From Bacilli bacterium (lineage in GTDB: Bacteria > Bacillota_I > Bacilli_A > RFN20 > CAG-631), in contig CAAEBM010000052.1 of assembly GCA_900754115.1 (NCBI GenBank), positions 43,608 through 107,607 of the forward strand: a stretch of 64,000 bases of DNA, in the 5' to 3' direction. The stretch's first letter is position 1. Each line of letters opens with the position of its first letter. Both the position numbers and the translations under genes were made by a program. Of this stretch, positions 43,187 through 51,088 are shown piece after piece. A model generated the notes under the pieces. The model saw only the letters and a list, made by a program, of their open reading frames with translations. It was not told where the DNA came from and searched no databases.

Positions 43187-43561
43187 CTATAATACTTCTG
43201 GAGCAAGAGATAAAATTTTCATATAACTTTCTCCCTTGTCACGAAGTTCACGAGCAACCGGACCAAAAACCCGAGTTCCACGAGGGGTTCCATCATCTTT
43301 AATAATGACAACTGCGTTATCATCAAAAGAAATGTGAGAACCATTTTCACGTTGAACACCTTTTTTTGTTCTTACGACAACTGCGCGAACAATGTCTCCC
43401 TTTTTAATTTCTGCATTTGGTGCTGCAGTTTTAACGGAACAAATCACAACATCACCAATAGATGCAAATTTCCGTTTTGAGCCACCTAGAAGACGAAATG
43501 CCATGACTTCACGTGCACCTGAATTATCAGCTACTACTAATCGACTTAAATTTTGTATCAT
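43187..43561 (-). CDS. rplN: 50S ribosomal protein L14
   Basis: 124 residues. Starts M-I-Q-N-L-S-R-L-V-V-A-D-N-S-G-A; C-terminal V-F-G-P-V-A-R-E-L-R. Sits at the subunit interface. Confidence 0.98.
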   Translation of the reverse strand: MIQNLSRLVVADNSGAREVMAFRLLGGSKRKFASIGDVVICSVKTAAPNAEIKKGDIVRAVVVRTKKGVQRENGSHISFDDNAVVIIKDDGTPRGTRVFGPVARELRDKGESYMKILSLAPEVL

Positions 43562-43574
43562 GATTGTCGCCTCC

Positions 43575-43838
43575 TTATTGAACTTCTTCGGCTCTTTTTG
43601 TGATTTCTACAAGGCGGAAACGTTTCGTTGCAGATAAAGGTCTTGTTTCAGCAATTTTAACGATATCTCCAACTTTTGCTTCTCCATGTTCATCATGAGC
43701 TCTATATTTTTTTGTTGATGTAAAATTTTTCTTATAAAGAGGATGTTTTTCACTTAAAGATACTTCAACCGTAATGGTTTTCAAGTTTTTAGTTGAAACA
43801 ACTGTTCCTACGATAACTCTTCTACGATTTCTTTCCAT
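43575..43838 (-). CDS. rpsQ: 30S ribosomal protein S17
   Basis: 87 residues, OB fold, with the conserved G-D-I-V-K-I-A-E-T-R-P-L-S motif. Early 16S rRNA binder. One bp after rpmC. Confidence 0.98.
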   Translation of the reverse strand: MERNRRRVIVGTVVSTKNLKTITVEVSLSEKHPLYKKNFTSTKKYRAHDEHGEAKVGDIVKIAETRPLSATKRFRLVEITKRAEEVQ

Positions 43839-43839
43839 A

Positions 43840-44043
43840 TTAGACGTCCTCCTTTTCCATTTCTCTTTCTTTTAAAATTGTAAGAATTCTAGCAATTGTC
43901 TTTTTAACTTCATGAATTTTTCCAGTTTCAGTGAGTTGTCCTGTTCCTTGTTGGAAACGAAGAGCAAAAAGTTCTTGCTTTAATTCACTTACTTTTTTAA
44001 TTAAATCTGGAGTTTGAATTTCTCTAATTTCAGCAACTGTCAT
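43840..44043 (-). CDS. rpmC: 50S ribosomal protein L29
   Basis: 67 residues, two antiparallel helices; E-L-K-Q-E-L-F-A-L-R-F-Q motif. Near the tunnel exit, part of the trigger-factor and SRP docking site. Overlaps the rplP stop by one base. Confidence 0.97.
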   Translation of the reverse strand: MTVAEIREIQTPDLIKKVSELKQELFALRFQQGTGQLTETGKIHEVKKTIARILTILKEREMEKEDV

Positions 44044-44465
44044 TATTCTTCACCTACTTTTTTTCTAGCGATAATCTTTGTATCAACTGGCAATTTATAA
44101 GATGCTAGTTTTAACGCTTTTTTGGCATCGGCTTCTGATACGCCGCCAATTTCAAACATGACTTTACCTTCTTTAACAACAGCTACCCAAAGTTCAGGAG
44201 AGCCTTTACCAGAACCCATTCTGACTTCAAGTGGTTTTTTCGTTTTAGCTAATTGTGGGAAAATGCGAATCCACACTTTTCCCCCTCTTTTTGTATAACG
44301 AGTAATTGCAATACGAGCAGCTTCAATTTGACGATCACTAATCCAAGCTCCTGAAGTGGCTTGCAATCCCCATTCTCCAAAGGAAACTTCATTTCCACCT
44401 TTAGAATGGCCTTCATATTTTAAAATGTGAGGTCTTCTATATTTTGTTCTTTTTGGCATTAACAT
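44043..44465 (-). CDS. rplP: 50S ribosomal protein L16
   Basis: 140 residues from ATG 44465, giving the family-standard start M-L-M-P-K-R-T-K-Y-R-R; GGAG lies 9 nt upstream. The longer frame to 44534 runs into rpsC and is rejected. Signature G-E-W-G-L-Q-A-T and R-M-G-S-G-K-G. Helps position A-site tRNA. Confidence 0.97.
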   Translation of the reverse strand: MLMPKRTKYRRPHILKYEGHSKGGNEVSFGEWGLQATSGAWISDRQIEAARIAITRYTKRGGKVWIRIFPQLAKTKKPLEVRMGSGKGSPELWVAVVKEGKVMFEIGGVSEADAKKALKLASYKLPVDTKIIARKKVGEE

Positions 44466-44469
44466 AGGC

Positions 44470-45144
44470 TTATTCTCCTTTCTTTTCAGTAGAAGAATCA
44501 ACTTTGTTTTCTTTTGCAGGAATAATTTCACCACGACAAATCCACACTTTTACTCCTAAACGACCATAAGTTGTGTGTGCTTCAGCAATGGCATAGTCAA
44601 TATCACTGCGTAAAGTATGTAAAGGAACAATTCCTTCACTATATCCTTCACTACGAGCGATATCAGTTCCTCCAAGTCTTCCACTTACTTCAGTTTTAAT
44701 TCCTTTAGCGCCTGCTTTCATGACACGTTGAATGGCTTTCTTTTGTGCAGTTCTAAAAGATTGACGTTTTTCTAATTGTTCAGCAATACTTTGTGCCACT
44801 AAAACAGCAACTAAATCAGGATTTTGAACGGCAACGACATTTACTTTTAATTCTTTATTTTTAACAATTTTCTTTAATTCTTTTTTTAACGCTTCAATTT
44901 TTGCACCATCTTGTCCTAAAACAACACCTGGACGAGCAACGTGGATATGTAACGTGATAGCAGTTTTGGTTCTTTCAATATCAACTTTTGAAAGAGCAGC
45001 ATCTTTTAATTTTGCTTCTAAAAATTCACGAACTTTAATATCTTCAATTAAAAAAGTTCCGAATTCTTTATCAGCATACCATTTTGATTCAAAATCTCTG
45101 TTAATTCCTAGTCTCAATCCTACAGGACTTACTTTTTGACCCAT
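44470..45144 (-). CDS. rpsC: 30S ribosomal protein S3
   Basis: 224 residues. Starts M-G-Q-K-V-S-P-V-G-L-R-L-G; KH domain with V-V-L-G-Q-D-G-A-K in the middle; C-terminal R-L-G-V-K-V-W-I. Lys/Ser-rich tail. mRNA helicase region at the entry site. Confidence 0.98.
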   Translation of the reverse strand: MGQKVSPVGLRLGINRDFESKWYADKEFGTFLIEDIKVREFLEAKLKDAALSKVDIERTKTAITLHIHVARPGVVLGQDGAKIEALKKELKKIVKNKELKVNVVAVQNPDLVAVLVAQSIAEQLEKRQSFRTAQKKAIQRVMKAGAKGIKTEVSGRLGGTDIARSEGYSEGIVPLHTLRSDIDYAIAEAHTTYGRLGVKVWICRGEIIPAKENKVDSSTEKKGE

Positions 45145-45159
45145 GCTGTTAATTCCCTC

Positions 45160-45495
45160 CTATCGTTCGTCACTTACCACGATATTGATGTGGCAAGTTC
45201 TTTTTAAAATTTTATGAGCGCTGCCTTTGTTGGCAGGTCTAAATCTTTTTAAAGTTCTTCCAGGTCCAACCCAGATTTCTTTAATGTATAATTTTGTTTC
45301 ATCCATTTTGAAATTGTTTGTTGCGTTAGCACTTGCTGACTTAATCAATTTAGATAAAACAGGTGAAGTAGACTTATTTGTATAAGCTAATAAATCTAAC
45401 GCTTCTTGAACATCTTTTCCACGAACTAAATCAACTACTAATTTCGCTTTTTGAGGAGTGATGCGAATATTTGTTACACTTGCTTTTGCTTCCAT
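45160..45495 (-). CDS. rplV: 50S ribosomal protein L22
   Basis: 111 residues. I-T-P-Q-K-A-K-L-V at the start; the tunnel hairpin G-R-T-L-K-R-F-R-P-A-N-K-G-S-A lies near the end, where macrolide-resistance changes occur elsewhere; it looks normal. Confidence 0.98.
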   Translation of the reverse strand: MEAKASVTNIRITPQKAKLVVDLVRGKDVQEALDLLAYTNKSTSPVLSKLIKSASANATNNFKMDETKLYIKEIWVGPGRTLKRFRPANKGSAHKILKRTCHINIVVSDER

Positions 45496-45509
45496 CGTTT
45501 CATTCCTCC

Positions 45510-45806
45510 TTATTTTTTAGCTGCGTTTGCAGCTTTATCTTCTGCTGTATGGCCTGTATGTCCTTTATAGGTTCTTGTAGGAGCAAATTCTCCTAATTTA
45601 TGGCCAACCATATCTTCTGTAACATAGACAGGAATGTGTTCATGACCATTGTATACAGCAAATGTATGTTCTACAAATGATGGGAAGATAGTAGATCTTC
45701 TTGACCAAGTTTTAATCACTTCTTTTTTCCCTGATGCATTTAAAGCATCCACTTTTTTTAATAAATGCTTATCTGCAAAAGGTCCTTTTTTAATGCTTCT
45801 TGACAT
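45510..45806 (-). CDS. rpsS: 30S ribosomal protein S19
   Basis: 98 residues. S-R-S-I-K-K-G-P-F start and the W-S-R-R-S-T-I-F-P block; T-R-T-Y-K-G-H motif. Located in the head near the A site. Confidence 0.98.
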   Translation of the reverse strand: MSRSIKKGPFADKHLLKKVDALNASGKKEVIKTWSRRSTIFPSFVEHTFAVYNGHEHIPVYVTEDMVGHKLGEFAPTRTYKGHTGHTAEDKAANAAKK

Positions 45807-45820
45807 GTTTTCTCTCCCCC

Positions 45821-46654
45821 TTATTTATCATTTTTCCGTCTAATAATTAACTTACTAGAATATTTTTTACTTTTGCGTGTTTTCACACCCAAAGCCTTTT
45901 TACCCCAAGGAGTCATTGGTGAAGGTCTGCCCACTGGCGATTTTCCTTCCCCACCACCATGAGGGTGATCGTTTGGATTCATGACTGAACCACGAACAGT
46001 TGGACGAACGCCTAACCATCTAGTGCGACCTGCTTTTCCTAAATTGACAAGATTGTATTCATCATTTCCGACAACACCAATCGTTGCTTTGCAAGTTCCA
46101 AGAATTTTCCGAACTTCACCAGAAGCCATCCGTAAAGTTACAAAACGGCCTTCTTTTCCTAAAATTTGTGCACTTGTTCCTGCGCTTCGAATCAATTGTC
46201 CACCACGTCCAGGATGTAATTCAATGTTATGAACAAATTCTCCATCAGGAATATTGTTAAGATGTAAAGCGTTTCCTACTTTAATATCTGTTTTTTCTCC
46301 AGAAACGATGACATCGTTCACTTTAATTCCTTTTGGTGCAAGAATATATCTTTTTTCTCCATCAACGTAATAAATTAATGCAATGTTTGCTGAACGATTA
46401 GGATCATATTCAATTGCAGCAACTCTTCCGTTGATTCCATCTTTTTCACGTTTAAAATCGATAATACGATATTTTTGTTTATGTCCGCCACCCTTATGAC
46501 GACAAGTAATTTGCCCTTGATTATTACGTCCACCTTTTTTGTTAAAAGACATTAACAAACTTTTCTCAGGAGTGCTTTTTGTAATTTCATCATTGGTTAA
46601 TTGAGTCATATGACGTCGACTTGGCGTAACCGGTTTATATGTTTTAATTCCCAT
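45821..46654 (-). CDS. rplB: 50S ribosomal protein L2
   Basis: 277 residues, normal length. The peptidyl-transferase-associated loop with V-M-N-P-N-D-H-P-H-G-G-G-E-G is intact, including the conserved His. Essential for subunit joining and the peptidyl transferase centre. Confidence 0.98.
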   Translation of the reverse strand: MGIKTYKPVTPSRRHMTQLTNDEITKSTPEKSLLMSFNKKGGRNNQGQITCRHKGGGHKQKYRIIDFKREKDGINGRVAAIEYDPNRSANIALIYYVDGEKRYILAPKGIKVNDVIVSGEKTDIKVGNALHLNNIPDGEFVHNIELHPGRGGQLIRSAGTSAQILGKEGRFVTLRMASGEVRKILGTCKATIGVVGNDEYNLVNLGKAGRTRWLGVRPTVRGSVMNPNDHPHGGGEGKSPVGRPSPMTPWGKKALGVKTRKSKKYSSKLIIRRKNDK

Positions 46655-46689
46655 TTTTCTTCCTCCTATATTTTTAGTACACGACTGAC

Positions 46690-47040
46690 TTATTGAGCAG
46701 CTTCTTTATAAAGATCTAAACTTTGTCCTTCTGCTAATTTAACAATCGCTTTTTTGTATCCAGGAACTTGTCCTTCATAACGGCCCATTCTTTTTGCTTT
46801 TGGATTGACGCGAACCGTATTAACTTTTGCTACTTTTACACCAAAGATGGCTTCAAAGGCATCTTTGATTTCATCTTTTGAAGCAGTTTTAGCAACAACA
46901 ACAGTAATTTTGTTTTCTTGTTGCGTTAATTTCATTGTCTTTTCTGTAACTAATGGTTTAATAATGACATCAAAATATTTATCAACAATCTTTTTATTAT
47001 TTTCTACAGCAGGTTTTTCTGCTTTTTTTGCTCTAGCCAT
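46690..47040 (-). CDS. rplW: 50S ribosomal protein L23
   Basis: 116 residues, about 20 longer than usual because of a basic N-terminal stretch (A-R-A-K-K-A-E-K-P). Core I-I-K-P-L-V-T-E-K-T-M. Docking site for trigger factor and SRP at the tunnel exit. Overlaps the rplD stop by one base. Confidence 0.97.
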   Translation of the reverse strand: MARAKKAEKPAVENNKKIVDKYFDVIIKPLVTEKTMKLTQQENKITVVVAKTASKDEIKDAFEAIFGVKVAKVNTVRVNPKAKRMGRYEGQVPGYKKAIVKLAEGQSLDLYKEAAQ

Positions 47041-47669
47041 TATTGAAATACCTCCTCAATGGTAGTTAGTGCCTTTTCACTAACAATTAAGGAATGATGT
47101 TTTACAATGTCATAAACATTAATTCCTCTTGGACTAACAACTTTTAAATTTTCAATATTTCTAGCAGATAAAATCGTTGCCCGATCTTCATCATCTACTA
47201 CAAGTAAAACTTTGTCTTTTGCATTTACATTTTTAAGAATAGATGCAAATTCTTTTGTTTTTGGTGTTTCTAAATCAAATGCATCGACAATAATTAAATC
47301 TTTTTCAGAAACTTTTTCACTTAAAACAGATTTTAAAGCTAAACGAGCTTCTTTACGATTTTGTTTGATTTTGAAATTTTGGTTGCCAGTAGGTCCAAAG
47401 ACATTTCCCCCACCAACCATTTGAGGAGCTCTAGAAGAACCTTGGCGAGCACGGCCCGTTCCTTTTTGACGGAATGGTTTTTTTCCTCCACCACGAACTT
47501 CGCTTCTCTTTTTTGTTTTTGCCGTTGCTTGACGTTCATTTGCTCTAGCAACCATAATGGCATCGAAAACCACTTGTTGATGATATTCAACACCAAAAAT
47601 GTTTTCAGAAAGATTGTAATCTTTTACTTTTTCACCATTTTTATTTAAAACATCATATTTTATTTCCAT
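47040..47669 (-). CDS. rplD: 50S ribosomal protein L4
   Basis: 209 residues from ATG 47669, spaced 9 nt from A-A-G-G-A-G-G; the ATG two codons earlier is only 3 nt from the SD. Tunnel loop with K-P-F-R-Q-K-G-T-G-R-A-R-Q-G is present. Lines the exit tunnel and in some bacteria represses the S10 operon through the leader. Confidence 0.97.
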   Translation of the reverse strand: MEIKYDVLNKNGEKVKDYNLSENIFGVEYHQQVVFDAIMVARANERQATAKTKKRSEVRGGGKKPFRQKGTGRARQGSSRAPQMVGGGNVFGPTGNQNFKIKQNRKEARLALKSVLSEKVSEKDLIIVDAFDLETPKTKEFASILKNVNAKDKVLLVVDDEDRATILSARNIENLKVVSPRGINVYDIVKHHSLIVSEKALTTIEEVFQ

Positions 47670-47683
47670 TTGCATTAACCTCC

Positions 47684-48367
47684 TTATTCAGCCTCAGCAC
47701 TTCTTACAAAAAGTGTTTTTGCTGCAGGAACATGTTTTGTGTATTTCACAGCTGAACGAATGGTAATTAAACCACGATTTGGTCCAGGAACAGCACCTTT
47801 AATTAAAATGACATTCTTTTGTGCATCAACAGCTACAACTTGTAAATTCAAAATTGTCGTTTGTGCATTTCCCATATGTCCAGGCATTTTTGTTCCAGGG
47901 TGAATACGGTTGTTTGTACGACCGCTTGTTGCAATAGAACCAATTCCACGATGATATCCAGAACCATGTCCCATCGGACCTTTGCTGTATCCATGACGTT
48001 TAATTGAACCTTGGAACCCTTTTCCTTTATTGATTCCAATTACATCTACTAATTCGCCTGCTTTAAACAAATCAACTGTCACTTGGCTTCCCACTTCGTA
48101 AGTATTCATTTCATCTCCACAAACTTCTTTGATGAATCGTTTTGGAGTGGTATTTGCTTTTTTAACATGACCTAATTCTGCTTTTGTCGCATTTTTTTCT
48201 TTTTTATCTTCATAACCAAGTTGGACTGCTTCGTAACCATCTTTTTCTAATGTTCTTTTTTGTAAGACAACATTAGGTAAAACTTCAACGACAGTTACAG
48301 GAATCAAAGTACCATCTGTTGCAAAGACTTGAGTCATGCCAACTTTTCTACCTAAAATAGCTTTCAT
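47684..48367 (-). CDS. rplC: 50S ribosomal protein L3
   Basis: 227 residues. Starts K-A-I-L-G-R-K-V-G-M-T-Q; the long rRNA-penetrating loop F-Q-G-S-I-K-R-H-G-Y is present. Early assembly protein; reaches the peptidyl transferase centre. Confidence 0.98.
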   Translation of the reverse strand: MKAILGRKVGMTQVFATDGTLIPVTVVEVLPNVVLQKRTLEKDGYEAVQLGYEDKKEKNATKAELGHVKKANTTPKRFIKEVCGDEMNTYEVGSQVTVDLFKAGELVDVIGINKGKGFQGSIKRHGYSKGPMGHGSGYHRGIGSIATSGRTNNRIHPGTKMPGHMGNAQTTILNLQVVAVDAQKNVILIKGAVPGPNRGLITIRSAVKYTKHVPAAKTLFVRSAEAE

Positions 48368-48386
48368 TTTTTCTCCTCCTTACAAC

Positions 48387-48698
48387 TTATAATTTGATTT
48401 CAATATCCACACCACTTGGTAAAACTAAATTCGTGAGAGTGTCCATCGTTTTTGGGGTTGGATTGACGATGTCTAATAATCTTTTGTGCGTTCTAATTTC
48501 AAATTGTTCACGTGAATCTTTATATTTATGAACCGCACGTAAAACTGTATAGACTTGTTTTTCTGTTGGTAAAGGAATCGGGCCAACCACGACCGCTCCT
48601 GTACTCTTTGCAGCTTCTATGATTTTTGCCACAGAACTATCTAATGTTTTGTGATCATAGGCTTTCAATCTAATTCTGATTTTTTTACTTTTTGCCAT
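48387..48698 (-). CDS. rpsJ: 30S ribosomal protein S10
   Basis: 103 residues. I-R-I-R-L-K-A-Y-D-H-K at the start; G-P-I-P-L-P-T middle. Also the NusE antitermination partner of NusB/NusG. First gene of one operon running through rplQ, preceded by a GC-rich structured leader and promoter. Confidence 0.98.
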   Translation of the reverse strand: MAKSKKIRIRLKAYDHKTLDSSVAKIIEAAKSTGAVVVGPIPLPTEKQVYTVLRAVHKYKDSREQFEIRTHKRLLDIVNPTPKTMDTLTNLVLPSGVDIEIKL

Positions 48699-48704
48699 TT
48701 ATTT

Positions 48705-48818
48705 TTTCTCCTTTCGCCTAGTTCTAGCTTAGACTTGCTCGATCCGAAAACCCGGCTCGCTCAATGACAACGTTTTATCGCGTTCCGGCAACCTCGGACG
48801 TCATCGCCACACTGACAT
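48705..48818 (-). promoter_or_regulatory. structured GC-rich 5' leader of the S10 operon
   Basis: About 115 nt that stand out as GC-rich in AT-rich DNA. Hairpins visible on the minus strand: ATGAC...GTCAT enclosing TCCG-loop-CGGA; GAGCCG-loop-CGGATC; CTAG-loop-CTAG near the SD. Ribosomal-protein feedback on such a leader is known (L4 in E. coli), but the binding protein here cannot be read. Confidence 0.55.
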
Positions 48819-48823
48819 TCACT

Positions 48824-48852
48824 ATTCTATCAAAAATGATTTTAAAAGACAA
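48824..48852 (-). promoter_or_regulatory. promoter of the S10-spc-alpha operon
   Basis: Minus strand: -35 TTGTCT (48847-48852), 17-bp spacer ending TGA, -10 TAGAAT (48824-48829), i.e. with a TGn extension. About 125 bp upstream of rpsJ. Confidence 0.7.
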
Positions 48853-48895
48853 GATATTTTTATTTTTTTCTCAAATTTTTGCTCTCTTTTTTATA

Positions 48896-48920
48896 AAATA
48901 AAAAAACAGGGCAACCCTGT
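48896..48920 (-). terminator. terminator of the SDR gene
   Basis: Perfect 7-bp stem AACAGGG/CCCTGTT (48904-48910 with 48914-48920) with a T run on the minus strand, just downstream of the SDR stop. Confidence 0.85.
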
Positions 48921-48928
48921 TCATTATT

Positions 48929-49696
48929 TTATTTTCCATTTATCTTTTTTTCTTGCACACGACATACCACTCTTTGTGCCATTTTTCTTGAAATAAAACG
49001 AGAAAAGAAAATTCCCAATTTTCCTTTTAGTCCTGGAATGACAATGCTTTTTTTATGAAACATCCCTTTAACACCTGCATTGGCCACTTTTTGCGGAGAC
49101 AATTCTTTTATGGCAAATTTCACATTTGCCACTTGATTAAATTCTGTTGCCACTGGTCCTGGGCATAAAGTCGTTATAAAAATCGGCTTTTTAGCTTTTT
49201 TTAATTCAAAAGCAAACGCTTCACTTAAATGTAAGACATAGGCTTTTGTCGCATAATAAGTTGCCATTTTCGGTCCTGCTTGAAATGAAGCTAAAGAAGC
49301 AACATTTAAAACATAGCCTGTTTGATCTTGTTTTGCCCAATGTTGAGAAAAAGTTTTTAATAAAATATGCATCGCTTTAATATTTACGGCAATCATATCT
49401 AATTCTTTTTCTAACGAAGTGGTTAAAAAATCACCAGCATCCCCAAACCCTGCATTATTGATTAATATTTGCACATCAGGAAATTGAGAAACTAATTGCT
49501 TGCAACTTTCCTCATTTTTTAAATCACAGGAAAAGACTTCAATTTGAACGGGATAAGATTGTAATAAATTTTGTTTTAATTGTTCTAATTGTTCTTCTCT
49601 GCGTGCCAATAAAACTAAATCAATATTTTTTTTCGCTAATACAATGGCAATTTCTTTGCCAATGCCACTACTTGCTCCTGTAACTAACGCTTTCAT
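48929..49696 (-). CDS. short-chain dehydrogenase/reductase (SDR) family oxidoreductase
   Basis: 255 residues. Cofactor motif T-G-A-S-S-G-I-G (6-13), L-A-R-R-E-E after the second strand (Arg pair favouring NADPH), I-N-N-A-G (79-83), catalytic Ser134, Tyr147 and Lys151. The C-terminal F-F-S-R-F-I-S-R-K region resembles acyl- or keto-reducing SDRs often annotated YqjQ/DltE-like. Substrate unknown. Hairpins on both sides suggest a single-gene unit. Confidence 0.85.
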   Translation of the reverse strand: MKALVTGASSGIGKEIAIVLAKKNIDLVLLARREEQLEQLKQNLLQSYPVQIEVFSCDLKNEESCKQLVSQFPDVQILINNAGFGDAGDFLTTSLEKELDMIAVNIKAMHILLKTFSQHWAKQDQTGYVLNVASLASFQAGPKMATYYATKAYVLHLSEAFAFELKKAKKPIFITTLCPGPVATEFNQVANVKFAIKELSPQKVANAGVKGMFHKKSIVIPGLKGKLGIFFSRFISRKMAQRVVCRVQEKKINGK

Positions 49697-49710
49697 CTTT
49701 TTCGCTCCTT

Positions 49711-49739
49711 TAAAAAAAGCACCGGTAAACCCAAGTGCT
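49711..49739 (-). terminator. terminator downstream of the small membrane gene at 49738
   Basis: Minus-strand stem AGCAC...GTGCT with inner GG/CC pairs (49718-49739), followed by seven Ts. It overlaps the stop of the upstream gene. Confidence 0.75.
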
Positions 49740-49998
49740 AATTAATTCTAGTATTGTACTTTTTATAAAAACTAAACGTTAAAACTAAGCCTGCTCCGAT
49801 ACAAATATATGGAGAATATTTTACAAAAGAAGCATCGGCATTTCCTAAACTAATAAAGAAATTACGAAGTCCAATAACGACTCGGCTACCTGCTCCTGCA
49901 AAGCCATAAATCATTCCAACAATCAACGCTAATAAAAATAAAACACCTACACAACCAACAAATATATAGAAAATAATATCTCTTACTTTTCTACTCAT
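49738..49998 (-). CDS. 86-residue membrane protein, unrecognised
   Basis: From ATG 49998 (GGAG nine nt upstream; an in-frame TTG at 50007 is less likely). Basic N-terminus (S-R-K-V-R-D), a first span about 8-31 (I-I-F-Y-I-F-V-G-C-V-G-V-L-F), a Gly/Arg loop, and a second span about 60-78. Predicted two-helix membrane protein with both ends in the cytosol. No family recognised. Lies downstream of another unrecognised membrane protein on the same strand, with a ~75-bp gap. Confidence 0.7.
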   Translation of the reverse strand: MSRKVRDIIFYIFVGCVGVLFLLALIVGMIYGFAGAGSRVVIGLRNFFISLGNADASFVKYSPYICIGAGLVLTFSFYKKYNTRIN

Positions 49999-50080
49999 TT
50001 TTTTCAACTCCTAACATGGTTCTTATTTATTTTACACAATTTAAATTGTTTTTACAACCCTTTTTAATAGAATTACCTGT

Positions 50081-50971
50081 TCACTTTGCAGTTGCCATTT
50101 CACAACTTGTTTTCACATAAGCTTCAGCATTCATACTGATGACTAAAAAAGCAATTTCAAACAAAGAAATTCCCACAAACATTGCCATAATGGAATTAAA
50201 AATCCATTGGGTTATCCATGTAAAACTCATGGCAATTGCAAAAATCATAAGATTCGTTAAAAGAAATTGACCGATGTTTTTTAAATTGACAATTTGTTGA
50301 AAAGAAACTTTTTTAAACCCTTGAATGATATAAGCTTCAAATAGACTGATTGCGCCAAAAATAATTAAAGACAAAGCCATGGATATCCAACCACTGGGTT
50401 CCCAAATCAAAAAAAGCCAACCAGTAAGAAATAAAAGGGCTGTCGAAATTAAAGAATCAATTCCCCAATGAAGTAAAAATTTCCACCAACTTCTTTTGGC
50501 TATTGTTCTTCTCACTAAATATTTTGTCAAAAGAAAACCGACAATTAAACTGAGTAAAACGCAAAGAATAAATAAGACAAAGTATTGATAAAAATCTTGA
50601 ATACAAAGTTCAATTAAATTCATGATTTGTTGTCCATATACTGTAAAATCATTACCAAGTAACTGATTGAGTCCTTCTTTAAAAGTTAAAAGTAGCCAAT
50701 CCTCGCTACAAATCATTTGAAGCGTATCAAGGGGTTGACTCCAATTCAAAGATTGTAAAGTTTTTAAAAGATAATTTTGAAATTGAGGAAAATCCAAATG
50801 GATTTCATTTGATATGGCATTGATTTCTTGAATCATATTTTTAATGGAAGTAAAAATACCTGGAAGTGCAATGGAACAACCTAAAACAATTCCTAATAGT
50901 AATGTTCCTAAAGGAGTAAAAAAGTGTTTGAAATTGATAAAATAATTTTTAATTCCTTGTTTTATCATCAT
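50081..50971 (-). CDS. 296-residue multi-span membrane protein, unrecognised
   Basis: Hydrophobic spans at about 18-40, 128-150, 171-190, 194-216, 235-256 and 260-280. The region 41-125 between spans 1 and 2 is polar and Asp/Gln-rich, probably one extracellular domain. A basic loop (V-R-R-T-I-A-K-R) follows span 2. No catalytic motif seen. Ends with TGA. Either ATG codon 1 or 2 may be used; G-G-T-G-A sits 5 or 8 nt upstream. Divergent from the diaminopimelate operon. Confidence 0.75.
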   Translation of the reverse strand: MMIKQGIKNYFINFKHFFTPLGTLLLGIVLGCSIALPGIFTSIKNMIQEINAISNEIHLDFPQFQNYLLKTLQSLNWSQPLDTLQMICSEDWLLLTFKEGLNQLLGNDFTVYGQQIMNLIELCIQDFYQYFVLFILCVLLSLIVGFLLTKYLVRRTIAKRSWWKFLLHWGIDSLISTALLFLTGWLFLIWEPSGWISMALSLIIFGAISLFEAYIIQGFKKVSFQQIVNLKNIGQFLLTNLMIFAIAMSFTWITQWIFNSIMAMFVGISLFEIAFLVISMNAEAYVKTSCEMATAK

Positions 50972-50998
50972 TTACTTCACCATTTTTATTTTAAAGGT

Positions 50999-51028
50999 TT
51001 TATACAAAACAAACAAGAAGAACATCAA
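50999..51028 (-). promoter_or_regulatory. possible promoter of the membrane gene at 50081
   Basis: Minus strand: -35 TTGATG (51023-51028), 18-bp spacer, -10 TATAAA (50999-51004), about 28 bp before the start codon. Confidence 0.45.
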
Positions 51029-51088
51029 AAAAACAAGAAACAATTTTTATTAAAAAACATATATTGAAATGATGGTGGTGGCTAAGAT

